From contig CAWGCJ010000007.1 in NCBI GenBank assembly GCA_963821095.1, positions 186,001 to 250,000 on the forward strand: a stretch of 64,000 nucleotides of DNA, written 5' to 3'. The notes under the pieces are model-generated. The model was not told the origin of the DNA, made no database searches, and worked only from the letters and a program-made list of their open reading frames with translations. Positions 25,368 to 34,983 of this stretch are shown one piece after another. Position 1 is the stretch's first letter. Every line of letters begins with the position of its first letter. Source of the stretch: CAVPHV01 sp963821095 (GTDB taxonomy: Bacteria; Actinomycetota; Acidimicrobiia; Spongiisociales; UBA5794). A program made the position numbers and the translations under genes.

Positions 25368-26273
25368 ATGACTACCACGTTGTACGGCGGGATCGAGGCC
25401 GGGGGGACCAAAGTGGTGTGCCTGGTCGGGTCGGGACCCGATGATGTGATTGCCGAAGAGCGGTTCCCCACCACCACTCCCGACGAGACCATAGGCCGCA
25501 TGGTCGAGTTTTTTGTGACGCAGCGTAACGCCGGGCACGGGCCGGCTTCGATCGGGATTGCCTCCTTTGGGCCGGTCGAGCTGCGGCGGCAGCATCGCAA
25601 CTATGGGTTCATCACCACGACGCCAAAACCCCACTGGTCGAACACCGATCTTGCCGGACCGATCGCGGCGCAGCTCGGGCTGCCGGTTGCTTTCGACACC
25701 GACGTCGACGGTGCCGCCCTCGGGGAGGGTCGCTGGGGAGCCGCCGCCGGTCTCTCCACCTTCATCTACATCACGGTGGGGACCGGGATCGGCGCCGGAG
25801 CGGTGGTGAACGGTGCCGTCGCCCACGGACTGGTTCATGCCGAGATGGGCCACGTGATCGTCGAAAGGCAGCCCGGCGACGAGTTCCCAGGATGGTGCCC
25901 CTTCCACGGCGACTGCTTCGAGGGGATGGCGGCGGGACCGTCGATCGAACGACGCTTCGGGGTCCGCGCCGAGCACCTGGGGGGGCCCGATCTTGTCCAG
26001 GCCGTGGAATGGGAGGCGGGCTACCTCGCCTCGGGGATCCGCAACATGGTGTACATCCTGGCGCCTGAACGGGTGGTGATCGGAGGTGGGGTGGCCGAGT
26101 TGCCAGGACTGTTCCCGCAGCTGCGGCAGAAACTCGTTGCCACTCTGGCCGGGTATCCCGGATTGCCCGAGCACGAGGCCGACGACTTCGTGGTCCCTGC
26201 CGCTCTCGGCGGCATGGCCGGTCCGCTCGGATCACTGGTCCTCGCCGAGCAGGCTCTTGCGCCGCCCTCCTAG
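25368..26273 (+). CDS. ROK family sugar kinase (fructokinase-like)
   Basis: 301 aa cytoplasmic kinase. The N-terminus YGGIEAGGTKVVCLVG is the phosphate loop of ROK kinases, FDTDVDGAALGEGRWGAA contains the catalytic Asp, and VGTGIGAGAV and the Zn motif (WCPFHGDCFEG, with His in AEMGHVIVE) are present. The IEAGGTK form is typical of Mak/ScrK fructokinases. Its 3' end overlaps that of the convergent BrkB gene by 4 bp. The physiological sugar cannot be told from sequence. Confidence 0.9.
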   Translation: MTTTLYGGIEAGGTKVVCLVGSGPDDVIAEERFPTTTPDETIGRMVEFFVTQRNAGHGPASIGIASFGPVELRRQHRNYGFITTTPKPHWSNTDLAGPIAAQLGLPVAFDTDVDGAALGEGRWGAAAGLSTFIYITVGTGIGAGAVVNGAVAHGLVHAEMGHVIVERQPGDEFPGWCPFHGDCFEGMAAGPSIERRFGVRAEHLGGPDLVQAVEWEAGYLASGIRNMVYILAPERVVIGGGVAELPGLFPQLRQKLVATLAGYPGLPEHEADDFVVPAALGGMAGPLGSLVLAEQALAPPS

Positions 26274-27322
26274 GAGGCCTCGGCGCCGCGGTGCTCGATG
26301 ACGTCGTTCACTTCGGCGCCGATGAGCACCGCAAAACCGGAAGCGAAGAACCACAGCATCAGGACGATGACTCCGGTGAGCGCCCCGTAGGTGGCGCTGA
26401 ACGTGGCGAGACGCGCGGTGTAGATCGAGAGCCCGACGGTGACGGCCATCCAGGCAACGGTTGCCGTAAGGGCGCCGGGGCTGATCCACGGCGAGCGGTT
26501 GGCAGGACGGTTGGGTGCCACCTTGTACAGCAGCCCGAGCCCGAGGACGACCACGAGGAAGATTGTCGGCCACCGCGACCATTCAACAAACGTGGCGGTA
26601 CCGGGCAGATCGATGCTGTCGAGCCAGTCATCGAGGATCGTCACGCTGGCGACGGCAACGACGACGAACACGATCATGCCCATGGTGAGGCCGTAGGCGA
26701 GGGCCCGCTGGTGGGCAAAGGCCCGCTGGTCATCGACGTCGTAGGCGATATTGAGGCCGCGGATCAGTGCCTTGGTTCCCGCGGACGCCGACCAGAGGGC
26801 GACCAAGATCGAGACGATGGCGCTGATCCCGAGCTGGGTCGATGACCGCGCCACGAGTCCGGCGAGTTGCTGACCGATCAGCGAAGCTGCTTCGCCGGGC
26901 AGCTGGTTGGTGAGGTCGTCGATGACCTGTTGCAGCTGGGCTTCGTCGAGCCACAATCCGTAGATGGAGATGGCGGCGATTGCAGCGGGAAACACGGCAA
27001 ACATCGCGTAGTACGACAGGGCTGCGGCGATCATCGGGATGTTGTCCTTCTTGATCTCGGCCCCCAGCTCCTTGAGGAACCCGACGCTGTGGCCGGCGGC
27101 GGCCTTGGCCTGGTCCGCCAGCTGCGGGGAGGCTGCGCTGGTGTGGGGGGCCGTCGCCTGCGGAGCAACCACAGACATCGCAGCGGGGCGCGGTACGGGA
27201 GGGTTGGCCGGTACGGGCGGGCCGGTCGTCGGTTGCCGACGGTGCGGCAACGCGGCCTTGATGGCAACCCCGACGGCCAATCCGCCGAGGACCCAGTTAA
27301 AAACGCGCTGCGCTCCGGCCAT
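26270..27322 (-). CDS. YihY/BrkB family membrane protein
   Basis: 350 aa. After a Pro/Ala-rich N-terminus (to ~residue 75) comes the BrkB domain: GAEIKKDNIPMIAAALSYYAMFAVFPAAIAAISIYG, then NIAYDVDD and at least five further hydrophobic segments ending in VIVLMLWFFASGFAVLIGAEVND. The ALSYY and GAExN motifs are characteristic. Its function is not firmly known; it was first named a ribonuclease by error. It is 15 bp downstream of the HAD-IB gene. Confidence 0.9.
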   Translation of the reverse strand: MAGAQRVFNWVLGGLAVGVAIKAALPHRRQPTTGPPVPANPPVPRPAAMSVVAPQATAPHTSAASPQLADQAKAAAGHSVGFLKELGAEIKKDNIPMIAAALSYYAMFAVFPAAIAAISIYGLWLDEAQLQQVIDDLTNQLPGEAASLIGQQLAGLVARSSTQLGISAIVSILVALWSASAGTKALIRGLNIAYDVDDQRAFAHQRALAYGLTMGMIVFVVVAVASVTILDDWLDSIDLPGTATFVEWSRWPTIFLVVVLGLGLLYKVAPNRPANRSPWISPGALTATVAWMAVTVGLSIYTARLATFSATYGALTGVIVLMLWFFASGFAVLIGAEVNDVIEHRGAEAS

Positions 27323-27337
27323 GTGTGGTGTCCTTCG

Positions 27338-28144
27338 CTAGCCCAGGAATCTCTGGATCAGCCCGGGTTTGACGCTCGCCTTGCCGTGACGCCGTCCCAA
27401 CAGATAGGTCGAGCCGGCGAGTGCGATCGCACCGGCCGTGGCTGTGGTGCGTTTGATGACTTTCTTGCTCCGGCGGCTGAACTCAACGATCGGCCAGCCC
27501 CGCTGATAGGCGATCGCGGCGAGCGCCTTGTCGGGGTTGACGGCGACCGGATGGCCGACCACCTCGAGCATGGGAAGGTCTCCGATGGAGTCCGAATAGG
27601 CATACGACTTCAGCAGGTCGTAGCCCTTGTTCTCGGCCACTCTGACGATGGCCTCGGCCTTCCCAGGCCCGTAGCAGAACGGTTCGGCCAACTCTCCGGT
27701 GTACACCCCATCCTTCAGCTCGGCGACGGTGCCGATGGCACCCGTCATGTGCATCGCCTCGCCAAAGCCGTTGATGATCTCAATCGGGGATGCCGACACG
27801 ATGTAGGTGTCGCGCCCGGCCTCGTCGTGCAGATCGATCAGGGCGCGCGACTCGTGACGCACGTCGTCGAGCAGCCGGACCAGGATGTCGTCACTGAGGG
27901 CGCGGAACTCATCGATGTGGACACCCTCGATGGCTTGGAGCACACGGTTCTTCACCGCCTCGGTCTTGGCGTCGCCTGCACCCTTCAGCTTGAAACCCAC
28001 GTAGCTCATCAGGTCACGGACCAGATCCGCGGTGGGCATCATTCCGGCTCGGTAGGCAACCACACCCCAGATGAAGACCGACGACCCGCTGATGATGGTG
28101 CGGTCGAGGTCGAAGAAGGCGGCGCCGCGCCGTTCCTGCACCAT
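27338..28144 (-). CDS. HAD-IB family hydrolase (SerB-like phosphatase)
   Basis: 268 aa. Motif I FFDLDRTII (D12, D14), motif II VSASPIE, Lys region PGKAEAIVRV, motif III YAYSDSIGDLPMLEVVGHPVAVNPD. The cap and VHIDEFRAL region fit the HAD-IB subfamily of phosphoserine phosphatase relatives and lysophosphatidate phosphatases. A C-terminal hydrophobic/basic tail (ATAGAIALAGSTYLLGRR) may tether it to the membrane. It is the second gene of acyl-CoA dehydrogenase - HAD - BrkB, which are close together on the same strand. Confidence 0.88.
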   Translation of the reverse strand: MVQERRGAAFFDLDRTIISGSSVFIWGVVAYRAGMMPTADLVRDLMSYVGFKLKGAGDAKTEAVKNRVLQAIEGVHIDEFRALSDDILVRLLDDVRHESRALIDLHDEAGRDTYIVSASPIEIINGFGEAMHMTGAIGTVAELKDGVYTGELAEPFCYGPGKAEAIVRVAENKGYDLLKSYAYSDSIGDLPMLEVVGHPVAVNPDKALAAIAYQRGWPIVEFSRRSKKVIKRTTATAGAIALAGSTYLLGRRHGKASVKPGLIQRFLG

Positions 28145-28145
28145 C

Positions 28146-29939
28146 TCATACCCCCATCAGTTCGTCGTCGATCGCAAACAGCGAGTCGGCGCCGCGGGTG
28201 ACGGCGGGAATCAGCCCAGCCGCTTGGGGCAGGATCTGCTCGGCGTAGAAACGAGCCGTCGCCACCTTGGCCGCGAGGAAACGGTCTCCGGCGCTTCCGT
28301 TGTTGAGGAGGCGGGTGGCAACCAGAGCCGACTTCGCCAGGTAGTAGCCGCCGGCGACGATGCCGAACATACGCAGGTAGGGCGTAGCGCCGGCGAGCCG
28401 GTCGTTCGGGTCCTCGGCTGCGGCGAGCCACTCTGTGGCTTCCCGCAGCAGCGCAACACCGTCGTCGAGATCGATCCTGATCGAGGCGAGGTCGTCGTGG
28501 CCATCGAACGCTGGGTCGAGTGCCGCCATCTCGTCGAGGTAGCCGCCGACGACTGCGCCGCCCGCCATCGGCAGTTTGCGCATCACGAGGTCGATGGCCT
28601 GAATGCCGTTGGTGCCCTCGTAGATCGGGGCGATGCGGGCATCGCGATAGTGCTGGGCGGCTCCGGTTTCCTCCACGAACCCCATCCCGCCGTGGACCTG
28701 AACCGCCAATGAGGCCATCTCGACGCCGAGGTCGGTGCCCCACGCCTTTGAGATGGGGGTCAGCAAGGCGGCGCGAGCGGCGCCGCGCTGGCGGCTCTCG
28801 TCGTCGGGTCCGTTCTCTGCCCAGTCCAAGGCGGCGGCGTTGTCGTACATCAGCGCCCGCATCGCCTCGATGTTGGCCCGCATCGTCATCAGCATCCGGC
28901 GGACGTCGGGATGGTCGATGATGGGTGAACTCTCCGGTGGCTTGGTACCAATGGCTCGACCCTGGCGCCGCTCCTTGGCGTAGTCGGCCGCTTGTTGGTA
29001 GGCCCGTTCTGCGATGCCGAGGCCTTCGAGTCCGACATGGAGCCTGGCGTCGTTCATCATGGTGAACATGTAGCGCATGCCCTGATTGACCTCACCAACC
29101 AGGTAGCCGACGGCACCGTCATTCTCGCCAAACGCCATCACTGCAGTGGGACTCGAGTGGATGCCGAGTTTGTGCTCGAGCGATACCACCGTGACGTCGT
29201 TGCGTTCTCCTGGCGACCCGTCCGGGTCGACCAGGTATTTGGGAACGATGAAGAGGCTGATTCCTTTTGTCCCCGGCGGCGCATCGGGAACCCGGGCCAG
29301 CACCAGATGGATGATGTTGTCGGCGACGTCATGATCGCCCCACGTGATGAAGATCTTTGTCCCGTAGATGCGCCACGTGCCGTCGTCCTGGGGTTCGGCC
29401 TTGGTCCGCACGGCGCCCACATCCGACCCGGCCTCGGGTTCGGTGAGGACCATGGTTCCCGTCCATTCGCCGCTGATCAGCTTCTCGAGATACAGGGCCT
29501 TTTGTTCGTCGGAGCCGTGCTGGTCGATGGCGAGGATCGCCGAAGCGGTCAACATGGGGCAGAGCGAGAAGGCCATATTGGCCGACGTGAGCATCTCCAT
29601 CACTGGGATTCCCACTGCGGTAGGGAAGCCGTGGCCGCCGTATTCAGCGGTGCTCTTCACGGCACCCCAGCCGGCGGCAACAAACTGCTCGTAGGCCCGT
29701 CTGATCTCCGGTGCCAGGATCACGCCGCCTTCGGCGTTGATCGTGGCCCCCACTTCGTCCCCGATCCGATTGGTCGGAGCGATGACCTCGGCCATGAACC
29801 GTCCGGCTTCGTCGAGCGCGCCAAACGAGAGTTCTCGATCCACGTGCTCAAAGCCAGGGAACTCGGCAATGGTGTCCAGGTCCACGATGTGCTCGAGGAC
29901 GAACTTCATGTCGCGCAGTGGGGGTCGGTAGTCGCTCAT
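28146..29939 (-). CDS. Acyl-CoA dehydrogenase, 597 aa
   Basis: FAD-dependent alpha,beta-dehydrogenation of acyl-CoA, linked to ETF. The N-terminus (SDYRPPLRDMKFVLEHI) and the size of about 600 aa place it with the long acyl-CoA dehydrogenases (FadE/DmdC-like) that carry a C-terminal extension. MVLTEPEAGSDVG and FITWGDHDVADN form the FAD site, and catalytic Glu is in PIYEGTNGIQAIDLVMRKL. ATG 29939 was preferred to an in-frame start at 29996. It probably belongs to fatty-acid or branched-acid degradation. Confidence 0.93.
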   Translation of the reverse strand: MSDYRPPLRDMKFVLEHIVDLDTIAEFPGFEHVDRELSFGALDEAGRFMAEVIAPTNRIGDEVGATINAEGGVILAPEIRRAYEQFVAAGWGAVKSTAEYGGHGFPTAVGIPVMEMLTSANMAFSLCPMLTASAILAIDQHGSDEQKALYLEKLISGEWTGTMVLTEPEAGSDVGAVRTKAEPQDDGTWRIYGTKIFITWGDHDVADNIIHLVLARVPDAPPGTKGISLFIVPKYLVDPDGSPGERNDVTVVSLEHKLGIHSSPTAVMAFGENDGAVGYLVGEVNQGMRYMFTMMNDARLHVGLEGLGIAERAYQQAADYAKERRQGRAIGTKPPESSPIIDHPDVRRMLMTMRANIEAMRALMYDNAAALDWAENGPDDESRQRGAARAALLTPISKAWGTDLGVEMASLAVQVHGGMGFVEETGAAQHYRDARIAPIYEGTNGIQAIDLVMRKLPMAGGAVVGGYLDEMAALDPAFDGHDDLASIRIDLDDGVALLREATEWLAAAEDPNDRLAGATPYLRMFGIVAGGYYLAKSALVATRLLNNGSAGDRFLAAKVATARFYAEQILPQAAGLIPAVTRGADSLFAIDDELMGV

Positions 29940-30052
29940 AGCGGCAGAATACAGCCCCTCAACGCGCAGGAGCCATTGGATCATCGAGTGCTGCATCCAC
30001 GGTAGGTTTGGAGGAGCAGTCGACCCTGCCGACTATCGAGGAAAGACCGACC

Positions 30053-30403
30053 ATGAAGTTCGTTTTGCTCATCTATAGCGACGAGAACAACGCCCCGATG
30101 CCGGAAACCCCGGAGGCGCAGCAGGTGTTCGACGAATACCTCGCGTTCACGACACGCATCGCCGAGCAGGGAATCAGCCGCGGCGGCGAGGCGCTCCACG
30201 ACAGCGGTGCTGCGACCACAGTGCAGGTGGTGGACGGCGAGGTAGTCGTCACGCAGGCGCCGGCCGTCGACTCGCGCGAGGTGCTCGGTGGCTTCTATCT
30301 CATCGACGTCCCCGACAAGGCTGCAGCTATTGCGGTCGCCGCCGAACTCCCCGGATCCCGCTACGGCTCAGTTGAGGTGCGACCGATTTGGTCTTGGGAG
30401 TGA
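30053..30403 (+). CDS. YCII-related (DGPF-type) protein, 116 aa
   Basis: The sequence MKFVLLIYSDENN at the start, EQGISRGGEALHDS in the middle and VLGGFYLIDVPDKAAAIAVA at the end match the YCII/DGPF fold. Members are often partners of ECF sigma factors, but none is adjacent here. ATG 30053 has GAGGAAAG about 8 bp upstream. The role is unknown. Confidence 0.85.
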   Translation: MKFVLLIYSDENNAPMPETPEAQQVFDEYLAFTTRIAEQGISRGGEALHDSGAATTVQVVDGEVVVTQAPAVDSREVLGGFYLIDVPDKAAAIAVAAELPGSRYGSVEVRPIWSWE

Positions 30404-30779
30404 GCCGTTGGTGACGCCGGGCAGACTGGTGTGCTCGTTGGGCCCGCCGACCCATTTTGCAGATTGCCCCTGCAGAAACGTGCAGGATCTGCCGATAAAC
30501 CTCGGGAGTGGATAGAGCTCTCCAAGGGGGGCGGCTGAAGCCGAGCCCAAGGTAGGTACCGATGTCCACTCATCGACAGAGGCCTCAGGGCGGCGGTCCG
30601 TATTGCATCTCTATGCAGCGGTGATCCAACTGACCGCTCGAAATCCTCAGAAGCCCGCCACACGGCGGGCTTCGTCGCGTGCCGGCGACGGAGTCGCCGG
30701 CACGTTGCAGTTTCCGGCCCGCGGGTGCTTCTGCCGCTGGCGGAGTCAGAACCCCGCCGCCTTCGCTAGGTTTGCCGCC
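30404..30779. other. 376-bp intergenic region with strong secondary structure
   Basis: No convincing reading frame. It holds a nested hairpin, GCAGAT..ATCTGC enclosing CCTGCA..TGCAGG near 30460-30495, a GGC/GCC hairpin near 30530 and two terminator-like hairpins at 30651-30704. A transcript read rightward would reach the deacetylase gene at 30780. It could be a structured leader or a small RNA. I could not match it to a known riboswitch class by eye. Confidence 0.4.
30651..30704. terminator. Two adjacent perfect hairpins
   Basis: First: AAGCCCGCC/GGCGGGCTT, 9-bp stem, loop ACAC (30651-30672). Second: CGTGCCGGCGAC/GTCGCCGGCACG, 12-bp stem, loop GGA (30678-30704). There is no long T-run, as is common in actinobacteria. 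They probably end a transcript or shape the leader of the deacetylase gene. Confidence 0.6.
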
Positions 30780-31583
30780 ATGGCCACCCTTGTGTTTTTT
30801 CATGCTCATCCCGACGACGAAGCCATCGCCACCGGCGGGTCGATGGCCGCCGCGGCCGACGCCGGTCACCGGGTTGTCCTCATCGTGGCCACGGGCGGCG
30901 AGGAGGGTGAAGTCGCCGACGGCTTCCTGAGCGACGGCGAGACCCTCGGGGAGGTTCGCGAACGAGAGACGTGCGCCGCAGCCTCGATTCTCGGGTCGGC
31001 CCGGGTTCACTTCCTTGGGTTCCGCGATTCCGGGATGATGGGGGAGGCGGCCAACGAACACCCGGAGAGCTTCTGGCGGGCCGACGTCGAAGCGGCCGCT
31101 ACTCAGGTTGCCGCCATCCTCGAAGATGAGCAGGCCGAGGTCATGACGGTCTACGACGATCACGGGGGCTATGGCCACCCGGACCACATCCAGGTGCACC
31201 GCGTTGGTCACCGAGCCGCCGAACTGGCAGACACCCCGCGGGTGTACGAAGCGACTATGAATCGTGACTTGATCCGCCAGTGGAGGGACACGATGCGTTC
31301 CGAAACGGAGGATGTGACGACGGCGGCCGACGCCGATGACCCCGACATGGAATCGGTAGGATTGCCGGACGACCAGCTCACCACCGCCGTCGACGTCGTG
31401 GCGTTGATCGACCGGAAGCGACAGGCGATGGCTGCCCACGCCAGCCAGATCGATGACGACTCGTGGTTCTTCCAACTCCCGCCCAGTGTCTTTGCCATGG
31501 CATTCGGCACAGAGTGGTACCGCCGCATCCGGCCGGCGTTCGACGGAAGCCTGCCCGACGACCGTGAGCACGAGCTGCTTTAG
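30780..31583 (+). CDS. PIG-L family deacetylase (MshB/Mca-like)
   Basis: 267 aa zinc-dependent N-deacetylase. The motif HAHPDDEAIATGG near residues 8-20 and HPDHIQVH near 133 supply the metal ligands and catalytic Asp. The size and the GYGHPDHIQVHRVG block agree with the mycothiol enzymes MshB (GlcNAc-Ins deacetylase) and Mca (mycothiol conjugate amidase). I cannot decide between them. ATG 30780 is close to two upstream hairpins. The next gene, a quinone reductase, begins 14 bp downstream, so the two may form a detoxification unit. Confidence 0.85.
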   Translation: MATLVFFHAHPDDEAIATGGSMAAAADAGHRVVLIVATGGEEGEVADGFLSDGETLGEVRERETCAAASILGSARVHFLGFRDSGMMGEAANEHPESFWRADVEAAATQVAAILEDEQAEVMTVYDDHGGYGHPDHIQVHRVGHRAAELADTPRVYEATMNRDLIRQWRDTMRSETEDVTTAADADDPDMESVGLPDDQLTTAVDVVALIDRKRQAMAAHASQIDDDSWFFQLPPSVFAMAFGTEWYRRIRPAFDGSLPDDREHELL

Positions 31584-31597
31584 AGAGGGGAAAGCGC

Positions 31598-32575
31598 ATG
31601 CGGGCATTGTTGTGCACCAACCCGGGGCCTGAGTTCTCCCTGGAAATCGGCGACGTGCCGGATCTCGTGCCCGGCCCCGGTGAGGTCGTGATCGATGTGA
31701 AGGCGGCGGGACTCAACTTCCCCGACACCTTGATTGTCCGCGGGCAGTACCAGCTCAAGCCTGAGCCGCCGTTTTCGCCCGGGGCCGAGGCGGCCGGCCT
31801 GGCGGCGGCGATCGGTGATGGGGTCGACCTGGCGGTGGGAACGCCGGTGGTTGGCCTCGGGGTCTTCGGCGCCTTCGCCGAACAATGGGTGGTACCGGCC
31901 TCCACTGTGATGCCGCTGCCGCCCGGCCTCGGTTTTGCGCAGGGCGCCGGATTTGGGCTCACGTACGGCACGGCGTATTACGCGCTCAAGCAGCAAGGCC
32001 GCCTCGAGCACGGTGAGGCGCTTCTCGTGCTCGGTGCCGCCGGCGGAGTCGGGAGCGCCGCGGTCCAGATCGGCAAGGCCATGGGGGCCACCGTCATTGC
32101 GGCCGCCGGGTCGGATGAGAAGCTGGCGTTCGCAGCCGACTGTGGTGCCGACCTGACGATCAACTATGTGCACGAGGACCTGAAGGCCCGGGTCCGCGAG
32201 CTCACGGCCGGCAATGGGGTCGACGTTGTCTTCGACCCGGTGGGAGGAGACATGTCGGAGCCGGCGTTGCGCGCTACGGCGTGGGACGGCCGCTTTCTCG
32301 TCATCGGATTTGCCGCAGGCGACATCCCACGGATTCCTCTCAACCTGGCGCTGCTCAAGGGTCTGCACATCATCGGTGTCTTCTGGGGGAGCTGGGTCGG
32401 TCGCGAGCCGCTGGCTTCACGGCGCAACTACGAAGAGCTGCTCGAGATGGTGGCAGGCGGCGCCATCGATCTGCCCGCAGTCGAGCTGCATGCATTTGAG
32501 GACTATGCATCCGCCTTCGCCGCGCTGACGGAGCGCCGGGCTAGGGGCAAGGTCGTGCTACAAATCAGCGAGTGA
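31598..32575 (+). CDS. NADPH:quinone oxidoreductase-type MDR protein
   Basis: 325 aa zinc-free medium-chain dehydrogenase. N-terminal GroES-like domain (PGPGEVVIDVKAAGLNFPDTLIVRGQY) and Rossmann domain with LGAAGGVGSAAVQIGKAMGATVIA near residue 146. The C-terminal signature RRARGKVVLQI is typical of QOR/CurA-like reductases. GAGAGGGGAAAG precedes ATG. It probably reduces quinones or enones with NADPH. Confidence 0.9.
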   Translation: MRALLCTNPGPEFSLEIGDVPDLVPGPGEVVIDVKAAGLNFPDTLIVRGQYQLKPEPPFSPGAEAAGLAAAIGDGVDLAVGTPVVGLGVFGAFAEQWVVPASTVMPLPPGLGFAQGAGFGLTYGTAYYALKQQGRLEHGEALLVLGAAGGVGSAAVQIGKAMGATVIAAAGSDEKLAFAADCGADLTINYVHEDLKARVRELTAGNGVDVVFDPVGGDMSEPALRATAWDGRFLVIGFAAGDIPRIPLNLALLKGLHIIGVFWGSWVGREPLASRRNYEELLEMVAGGAIDLPAVELHAFEDYASAFAALTERRARGKVVLQISE

Positions 32576-32712
32576 TCGGGTGCTCCGACGACGGCCGCGG
32601 CAGGACTCGCCGGTTGGAGCACAACCCGGGCGCCGGCACGCCGGCCACCATGTGCCCAGCCATATCTGCCATCCCCGTCGGATGGTGCGTTGGAGCGAAC
32701 TCACGAGCACTA

Positions 32713-34815
32713 TCAGCCTCCGATCGTTTCCCGGATGCCGGCAAACACCTGGGTCGTGTCGATGAGGGCGTGGCGCTCGATGGCGAACTGGGGCCACGGG
32801 GCGTCGGTGGCCGTCAGCCGGCGGATCGGCGCCTCGAGGGAGTAACCGCACCGCTCGGCGACTTCGGCCGCAACCTCGGCGGCAACACCCCCGGTGCGCT
32901 GCGGCTCCTGGACGATCAGAAGCCGTCCCGTCTTGTCGACGGAATCCGTGACCGTGTCGACATCCCACGGGTAAATGGTGCGCAGATCGACCACCTCGAC
33001 ATCGAAGCCTTCCTCAGCCGCCGTCGCCGCGGCCCGCAGCGAGACGGAGACCATGCCGCCGTACGTGACAAGCGTCAGGTCCGCCCCGGTGCGCCGCACG
33101 CGCGCCTTGCCGAGCGGAATCTCGTAGCGGGCCGACGGGACCGACTCCTTGCCCGCCCGATAGAGGACCTTCGGTTCGAGGAAGATGACCGGATCGGTGC
33201 CGGCAAGTGCGGCGGCCAGCAGGCCTTTGGCGTCGTACGGCGTTGACGGAACCACAACAACCACTCCCGGGATGTGGGCAAACAGCGCCTCCGGGCTGTC
33301 GCAGTGGTGTTCGTGAGCGCCGATCCCGGCTCCGTTGGGTGAACGGACGACCAGGGGCAACGTGGCGTGCCCCCGGGTGCGGAAGCGGATCCGCCCGAGG
33401 TGACTGGCGATTTGATCGAACGCCGGATAGGTGAATCCTTCGAACTGGATCTCGGCCACTGCACGACTCCCCGAGATCGCCATACCGATGCCGGCCCCGA
33501 CGATTCCCGATTCATTGATTGGGGTGTCGATCACGCGTTCCTCGCCGTAGCGGTCATAGAGGCCCTCAGTGATGCGGAAGACGCCGCCGGCCACGCCGAC
33601 GTCTTCGCCGAGAATCAGCATGGAGGGGTCGGCTGCCATGGCTTCATCGAGAGCCAGGGTGATCGCCTCGGCCATCGTGATGGGATCGGTATCAGCGACC
33701 ACCGTTGGTTCGGGACCCGGCGTCCAGACCTCGGCCGGCTCGAACGACGTCTCAGCCTCCCCGGCTCGCCTCTGGATGGCGTGGAGTTGTTCTACGAGCA
33801 GGTTGGGGATGCGGGCGTAGGCGTGACGAACGATGTCGTCGCGTTCCGGCTGGGGAGCCTCGTCGAGAATGCCCATCGCCTTGTCGAATTCGACCGTGGC
33901 CTCATTGCCCAGAGCGAGTTCCCGCTCCTCGTCCCACAGGCCCCGCTGCTCCAGAAAGGTGCGGTAGCGATCAATCGGGTCGCGGGTGCGCCACTCCAAT
34001 TCTTCGGCTTCGCTGCGATAGAGCCGGGCGTCGTCTGCGGTGGCGTGCGGGCCATAGCGGTAGCAGACGGCCTCGATCAAGGTGGGCCCTTCGCCGCGGC
34101 GGGCGCGAGCAACGGCTTCCCTGGTGGCGGCATAAACGGCGAGCACATCCATGCCGTCGACGCGTATCCCCGGCATCCCGTAGGCGATGGCCTTCTGGGC
34201 GATGGTGGCTGCTGCGGTTTGTTTGGCGTATGGCACCGAGATCGCCCAGAAGTTGTTCTCGCAGATGAATACCGTTGGGGTCTTCCAGACGCCGGCGAAG
34301 TTGAGTCCGGAGTGGAAGTCATTCTCCGAGGTAGCCCCATCGCCGAAGTAGGCGGCGGTCACGATCTGCTCACCACGTTGCCGGGCCGCATAGGCGTGAC
34401 CCACGGCGTGGGGAAGATGGCTGGCGATCGGGACGGAAACCGACATCATTCGATACTTGTGGACGTCCCAATCGGTGTTGGGCAGCCCGCGCCAGTAGGC
34501 GAGAACCACGTCGAGCGGCATGCCTCGCATCAGCTGCACGACATGCTGGCGATATGCGGGGTAGATGAAGTCTTCCGCTCCGAACGCCGCGGCCGATCCA
34601 ACGTGGACGGCTTCATGACCCTCACTCATGGCGTACGTACCAAGCCGGCCCTGACGTTGTGCGCCCATTGCCTTTCGGTCGTACTGCCGGCCCAAACCCA
34701 TGAATCGGTAGAGATCGACGAGTTCACGGTCGTCGAGATGTGGCGGCTCGCCGACGACACGACCGGTGGGATCGATGATCTGCTCCATGGCGGCGGTGGC
34801 GTCTTCGATCACTGC
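32713..34815 (-). CDS. Fused alpha/beta E1 component of 2-oxo acid dehydrogenase (branched-chain type)
   Basis: 700 aa. The alpha half (to ~345) has the thiamine-diphosphate motif GDGATSENDFHSGLNFAGV near 157-187 ending in ENN, and YRYGPHATADD. The beta half (from ~370) has DPSMLILGEDVGVAGGVFRITEGL, DTPINESGIVGAGIGMA and HEHHCDSPEALFAHIPGVVVVVPS. It oxidatively decarboxylates branched-chain or related 2-oxo acids. I see no E2 or E3 gene near it. GTG 34815 is chosen because GGGAGGAG sits 5 bp upstream; an ATG at 34890 in frame lacks one. Fusion of alpha and beta is found in several bacteria. Confidence 0.9.
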   Translation of the reverse strand, partial: AVIEDATAAMEQIIDPTGRVVGEPPHLDDRELVDLYRFMGLGRQYDRKAMGAQRQGRLGTYAMSEGHEAVHVGSAAAFGAEDFIYPAYRQHVVQLMRGMPLDVVLAYWRGLPNTDWDVHKYRMMSVSVPIASHLPHAVGHAYAARQRGEQIVTAAYFGDGATSENDFHSGLNFAGVWKTPTVFICENNFWAISVPYAKQTAAATIAQKAIAYGMPGIRVDGMDVLAVYAATREAVARARRGEGPTLIEAVCYRYGPHATADDARLYRSEAEELEWRTRDPIDRYRTFLEQRGLWDEERELALGNEATVEFDKAMGILDEAPQPERDDIVRHAYARIPNLLVEQLHAIQRRAGEAETSFEPAEVWTPGPEPTVVADTDPITMAEAITLALDEAMAADPSMLILGEDVGVAGGVFRITEGLYDRYGEERVIDTPINESGIVGAGIGMAISGSRAVAEIQFEGFTYPAFDQIASHLGRIRFRTRGHATLPLVVRSPNGAGIGAHEHHCDSPEALFAHIPGVVVVVPSTPYDAKGLLAAALAGTDPVIFLEPKVLYRAGKESVPSARYEIPLGKARVRRTGADLTLVTYGGMVSVSLRAAATAAEEGFDVEVVDLRTIYPWDVDTVTDSVDKTGRLLIVQEPQRTGGVAAEVAAEVAERCGYSLEAPIRRLTATDAPWPQFAIERHALIDTTQVFAGIRETIGG

Positions 34816-34983
34816 GCTCCTCCCTGGGGCCTCGGTGTTGTCCGGCGTGGCGCGTTGGTGCAAGCCTGCAAAGCATAGGGAACCGGCCAATCGGCGCGTG
34901 CCGCCCGGGTCGCTCGGCCGGTCCCCGATAATCCGGGGATCGCTCTAGGCTTCCTCCTCGTCTTCCAAACCAGGAGTTCCCTC

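Noticed and set aside
26867..28201. Long plus-strand frame opposite BrkB and HAD-IB
   Set aside because: Antisense shadow; the minus-strand genes have unmistakable motifs.
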